Below, one piece after another: positions 14,464 through 16,711 of a stretch of DNA of 16,711 nt. Under the pieces are notes generated by a model. The model made no database searches and was not told the DNA's origin. It was given only the letters and a program-made list of their open reading frames with translations. Source of the stretch: PNMQ01 sp964478775 (lineage in GTDB: Bacteria > Pseudomonadota > Alphaproteobacteria > Paracaedibacterales > CAIOTO01); NCBI GenBank assembly GCA_964478775.1, contig CAYZJC010000030.1, positions 1 to 16,711 on the forward strand, in the 5' to 3' direction. The position numbers and the translations under genes were made by a program. How positions within the stretch are numbered: position 1 is the stretch's first letter; each line of letters starts with the position of its first letter.

Positions 14464-15747
14464 ATGTTTGTTTTTTTAAGGCTTAGTATAATTATTATGC
14501 AATTTTTTTTCCGTCTGCTTAAAAATGTTCCTTTTCAATTGGTGCTGAGCCTTATCATGGGGATGACTGGTATTTATTTTATGTCACCATCAACAATCAA
14601 TGTTATATATACAATTAGTATGTTGTTAAAAGATATTTTGATGACATTTTTACCTGTTGTGATTTGCGCTTATTTGTGGTCTTCCATAGTTTCCTTCGGC
14701 AATAAGAGTTTGGTGTTAATTACAGTCACATTTGCAATGATTATTGTAGCCAATATGATTGCTTTATTTACAGCCTATGGGGCAAGCCTCGTTGTATTGC
14801 CGTCTATTATCGATAGCACTATTCCCAATTTTGGGCCAGATATGACACAATCAGTGCAAGCCCTTTGGACACTTGGAAGTTTATTCACATCACCACTTCA
14901 ACCCATGCATGGAATGGTGTTAGGGATTGTTTTAGGGATTATAACTCTCATTGTTCAATCTTCAAGTGTGAATAAGCCACAGCTTGGTCAACAACTCTTT
15001 AATACTTCGATGAATGCACGTTCATGGGCAACACTTGGTATCACAAAAGGTTTCATTCCGTTTTTGCCAGTTTATATTACGGGCTTTGTGTTAAAAATTG
15101 CCAAAGACGGAGATTTAAATGTTTTAATGCAAGGGTATGCGCACACATTTTCACTTATATGTGTATTGCTTGTTGCCTATATTATTTTTTGGTACTTTGT
15201 TGGTAACGGTTTTCATGCTAAAAAGGCATTTAAGGCCCTTAAAACAATGGCGCCTGCTGGTCTAACTGGTTTTACAACTATGTCAAGTTCAGCTGCAATG
15301 CCTATTACTTTAGAAGCGACTGCACAAAACTTGCAAAACAGACCCTTTGCAAACTTTTTTATTCCGGCAACCGCCAATTCCCACCTTTCAGGAGACGGGA
15401 TTAGTATTACGATTACAGCAATTGCTTTGTTGATGTTGTCAGGACAAGCCATCCCAGATTTTCAAACCTTTATTATTTTTGCCCTACAATATTGTTTGGT
15501 TAAGTTTTCTGCAGCTGGTGTTCCAGGGGGCGGCGTGATTGTGATTTTGCCAGTGGCAGAAAAGTATTTAGGGCTTGATGCTACCTTAACACCAATTTTG
15601 CAAACCATTTATATGCTGCAAGACCCACTTCTGACTTCAGCTAATGTAATGGGTAATGGTGCTTTTGCTTTGATGGGACAAAAAGTGATGAAGCCACTTT
15701 TAGATGTCCAAGAAGAACAATCTGTGAAAGAAGTACTGGCGCATTAA
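14464..15747 (+). CDS. Dicarboxylate/amino acid:cation symporter family protein (SDF/DAACS) with altered binding site
   Basis: Inner-membrane sodium- or proton-coupled carrier of the glutamate/aspartate/C4-dicarboxylate family. It is 427 residues with eight membrane segments expected. Family marks are GFTTMSSSAAMPIT (269-282, the serine-rich HP1 tip), NSHLSGDGISIT in place of the TM7 NMDGT motif, AAGVPGGG (350-357, HP2) and the TM8 stretch DPLLTSANVMGN (387-398). Against the archaeal aspartate transporter GltPh, Asp394 and Asn401 are kept (Asp387, Asn394). Arg397, which binds the substrate side-chain carboxylate, is Leu390, and the sodium ligand Asp405 is Asn398. So acidic amino acids are unlikely as substrates. 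The ATG at 14464 and an in-frame ATG at 14497 are both possible; neither has a good ribosome-binding site, and the second starts more like relatives. Confidence 0.88.
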   Translation: MFVFLRLSIIIMQFFFRLLKNVPFQLVLSLIMGMTGIYFMSPSTINVIYTISMLLKDILMTFLPVVICAYLWSSIVSFGNKSLVLITVTFAMIIVANMIALFTAYGASLVVLPSIIDSTIPNFGPDMTQSVQALWTLGSLFTSPLQPMHGMVLGIVLGIITLIVQSSSVNKPQLGQQLFNTSMNARSWATLGITKGFIPFLPVYITGFVLKIAKDGDLNVLMQGYAHTFSLICVLLVAYIIFWYFVGNGFHAKKAFKALKTMAPAGLTGFTTMSSSAAMPITLEATAQNLQNRPFANFFIPATANSHLSGDGISITITAIALLMLSGQAIPDFQTFIIFALQYCLVKFSAAGVPGGGVIVILPVAEKYLGLDATLTPILQTIYMLQDPLLTSANVMGNGAFALMGQKVMKPLLDVQEEQSVKEVLAH

Positions 15748-15760
15748 GCGCCAGTTTGGT
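15735..15760. terminator. Shared hairpin holding both convergent stop codons
   Basis: ACTGGCGC (15735-15742) pairs perfectly with GCGCCAGT (15748-15755). The 5-base loop ATTAA contains the TAA of the symporter (15745-15747) and, on the other strand, the TAA of the PCuAC gene (15744-15746). A moderate T-rich tail (TTTGGTTTT) follows on the plus strand, while the minus side has only scattered T. It probably terminates both genes, better for the plus strand. Confidence 0.7.
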
Positions 15761-16496
15761 TTTGTGATGAGTTTAGGCTAATGAATGATGAGCTGTTTTT
15801 TTGAGGTTTTTCCTCTTGGCTATGTTCGCATGTGCAGTTTTTATGCGTATCATTTGAAGTTGGTGCAAAGTTTTCATGCACAAAGGTAACTTTTACAGGC
15901 CCAGATTTTTCAAAAATCAAATTCACATCAACTGTTTTCATTGTGGCCGCCTCTGGCTTAATGCCCATGAACATAACGTGTAATCCACCTTTTTTAAATT
16001 CAATGGGGACTTCCTTTGCTTTAAACCAACATGTAAAGAAATTACAATTCTTGTGCGTTCCTGGGATATCTACAGAACTAATGGTTACCATGTTTTTGCT
16101 TTTTGTGTTGGGGTCTTCAATGTGGTCATGCAATTCCACAGTTTCACTGATATTTGAGGTTGCCCCAATTAACTTATCATCTGTCCCACCTGTTTGTGTG
16201 ACAGTCATATAAGCAGATCCATTTTTTGCTCCATGGAGGGCCCTGAAAATTGGGTTTTCAATACGAATGGTGTCAACTGTTACGGATTGTGGTGTAATCG
16301 ATTCTTTATTCGACTCGTCTTGTTGTCCAATGGGTGTTTGTGTTGTTTTTAGTGTCGAGTGTGCTTTTTCTGCTTGAGAGGTTGTGGTGGGCGTAGGTTC
16401 ACTTGAGTTAGGACTTTGAGCATAACTACATACAATCAAGAATGAATAAGCAGTTCCAAGGGTGAGGGCTTTAAGAAAAGTTGTTGAAAATTTCAT
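15744..16496 (-). CDS. Exported PCuAC-type copper chaperone (DUF461) with extra Cys/His segments
   Basis: Periplasmic copper(I) chaperone family that delivers copper to cytochrome oxidase in known members. The N-terminus MKFSTTFLKALTLGTAYSFLIVCSYA is a signal peptide. A Ser/Thr-rich linker runs to about residue 72, then the cupredoxin-like domain: ENPIFRALHGAKNGSAYMTV (80-99), metal site His123 in ELHDH, Met136 in NMVTI, and His173/Met175 in GGLHVMFMGIK, matching the family H-M-HxM pattern. Two oddities stand out: an insert at 145-160 (THKNCNFFTC) between the two halves of the site, and a tail at 217-225 (THKNCTCEH) that repeats the same THKNC motif. Both add possible metal ligands. AAGGA lies 7 bases before the ATG. 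Its stop overlaps the convergent symporter gene by 4 bases. No copper oxidase or SCO gene is nearby. Confidence 0.82.
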   Translation of the reverse strand: MKFSTTFLKALTLGTAYSFLIVCSYAQSPNSSEPTPTTTSQAEKAHSTLKTTQTPIGQQDESNKESITPQSVTVDTIRIENPIFRALHGAKNGSAYMTVTQTGGTDDKLIGATSNISETVELHDHIEDPNTKSKNMVTISSVDIPGTHKNCNFFTCWFKAKEVPIEFKKGGLHVMFMGIKPEAATMKTVDVNLIFEKSGPVKVTFVHENFAPTSNDTHKNCTCEHSQEEKPQKNSSSFISLNSSQNQTGA

Positions 16497-16562
16497 AAAA
16501 TAATCCTTAAATTTAATATTTCATCAACAAGGTAGCATAAAGTTATAAGCCAGAGCCAGTGT

Positions 16563-16594
16563 AAAAAAGGTGTCTAAGGTCAGGACTGCACCTT
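16563..16594 (-). terminator. Probable rho-independent terminator for the gene at the right edge
   Basis: Read on the minus strand, AAGGTG (16589-16594) and CACCTT (16567-16572) form a stem, and six T follow (16563-16568, partly in the stem). It lies about 60 bases after the stop at 16655. The loop of 16 bases is long, though inner pairing is possible. Confidence 0.5.
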
Positions 16595-16654
16595 AATCAC
16601 TTACCAATTTAGCATATACACTGATGGCGCGACTGAATGAGTGTCTCATAACGG

Positions 16655-16711
16655 CTAACCCTTTAATTTATTAATTACTTCTATCGAAAGCCCAGTTGCT
16701 GTAGCAATGGC
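16655..16711 (-). CDS. C-terminal end of a possible Rpn / PD-(D/E)XK nuclease-family transposase, partial
   Basis: Only the last 18 codons before TAG (16655-16657) lie in the window. They read through without a stop and end ATATGLSIEVINKLKG. This resembles the C-terminal helix of Rpn-type recombination-promoting nucleases and related putative transposases, which often end in a stretch like IAxxTGLSxEEIxxLK. A terminator-like hairpin downstream on the same strand supports a real gene end. With so few residues the assignment is tentative; any protein ending in a short DNA-binding-like helix would look similar. Confidence 0.35.
   Translation of the reverse strand, partial: AIATATGLSIEVINKLKG

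Overview
This is an AT-rich bacterial window with ordinary housekeeping genes on both strands. The adjacent rsfS-rlmH pair, the RNase D, the short PHA synthase, the ClpP and the PCuAC-type chaperone fit an alphaproteobacterium. The low GC, simplified gene neighbourhoods and secreted proteins of unknown role are compatible with a host-associated lineage of the Rickettsiales or Holosporales kind. That placement is inference; there is no rRNA gene here to test it. The assembly is a draft: two runs of exactly 100 N interrupt a tandem repeat.

Layout. Positions 1-4268 hold a block read leftward: a small unrecognised protein, a short polyhydroxyalkanoate synthase, ClpP protease and a signal-peptide-bearing oligopeptidase B that runs off the left edge. 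Positions 4467-11120 are read rightward: an exported Cys-rich/coiled-coil protein with its own terminator, RNase D, a TonB-dependent outer-membrane receptor, and a DEAD-box-family RNA helicase whose tail carries a collapsed 24-bp repeat. Positions 11277-13705 are read leftward: a divergent exported nucleoside-hydrolase-like protein, then RlmH and RsfS. Positions 13706-14463 are a gene-poor stretch with a G/C-rich palindromic block inside AT-rich DNA. Positions 14464-15747 encode a dicarboxylate/amino-acid symporter-family transporter. It converges on an exported PCuAC-like copper chaperone (15744-16496), and the two stop codons share one hairpin loop. The right edge (16655-16711) holds the last codons of a possible Rpn/PD-(D/E)XK-type transposase-nuclease, followed by a terminator.

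How it fits together. rsfS-rlmH is a ribosome-maturation pair. RNase D and the RNA helicase serve RNA metabolism. ClpP and oligopeptidase B are proteolytic. The receptor, symporter, copper chaperone, Cys-rich protein and nucleoside-hydrolase-like protein belong to the envelope or periplasm and speak of nutrient and metal exchange with the surroundings. No defence island, CRISPR array, prophage or secretion system is visible. I did not find a clear-cut new multi-gene system. The most unusual points are the repeat-expanded helicase tail with a DEMD motif II, the symporter lacking two canonical ligand residues, the degenerate nucleoside-hydrolase-like protein and the palindromic intergenic block.
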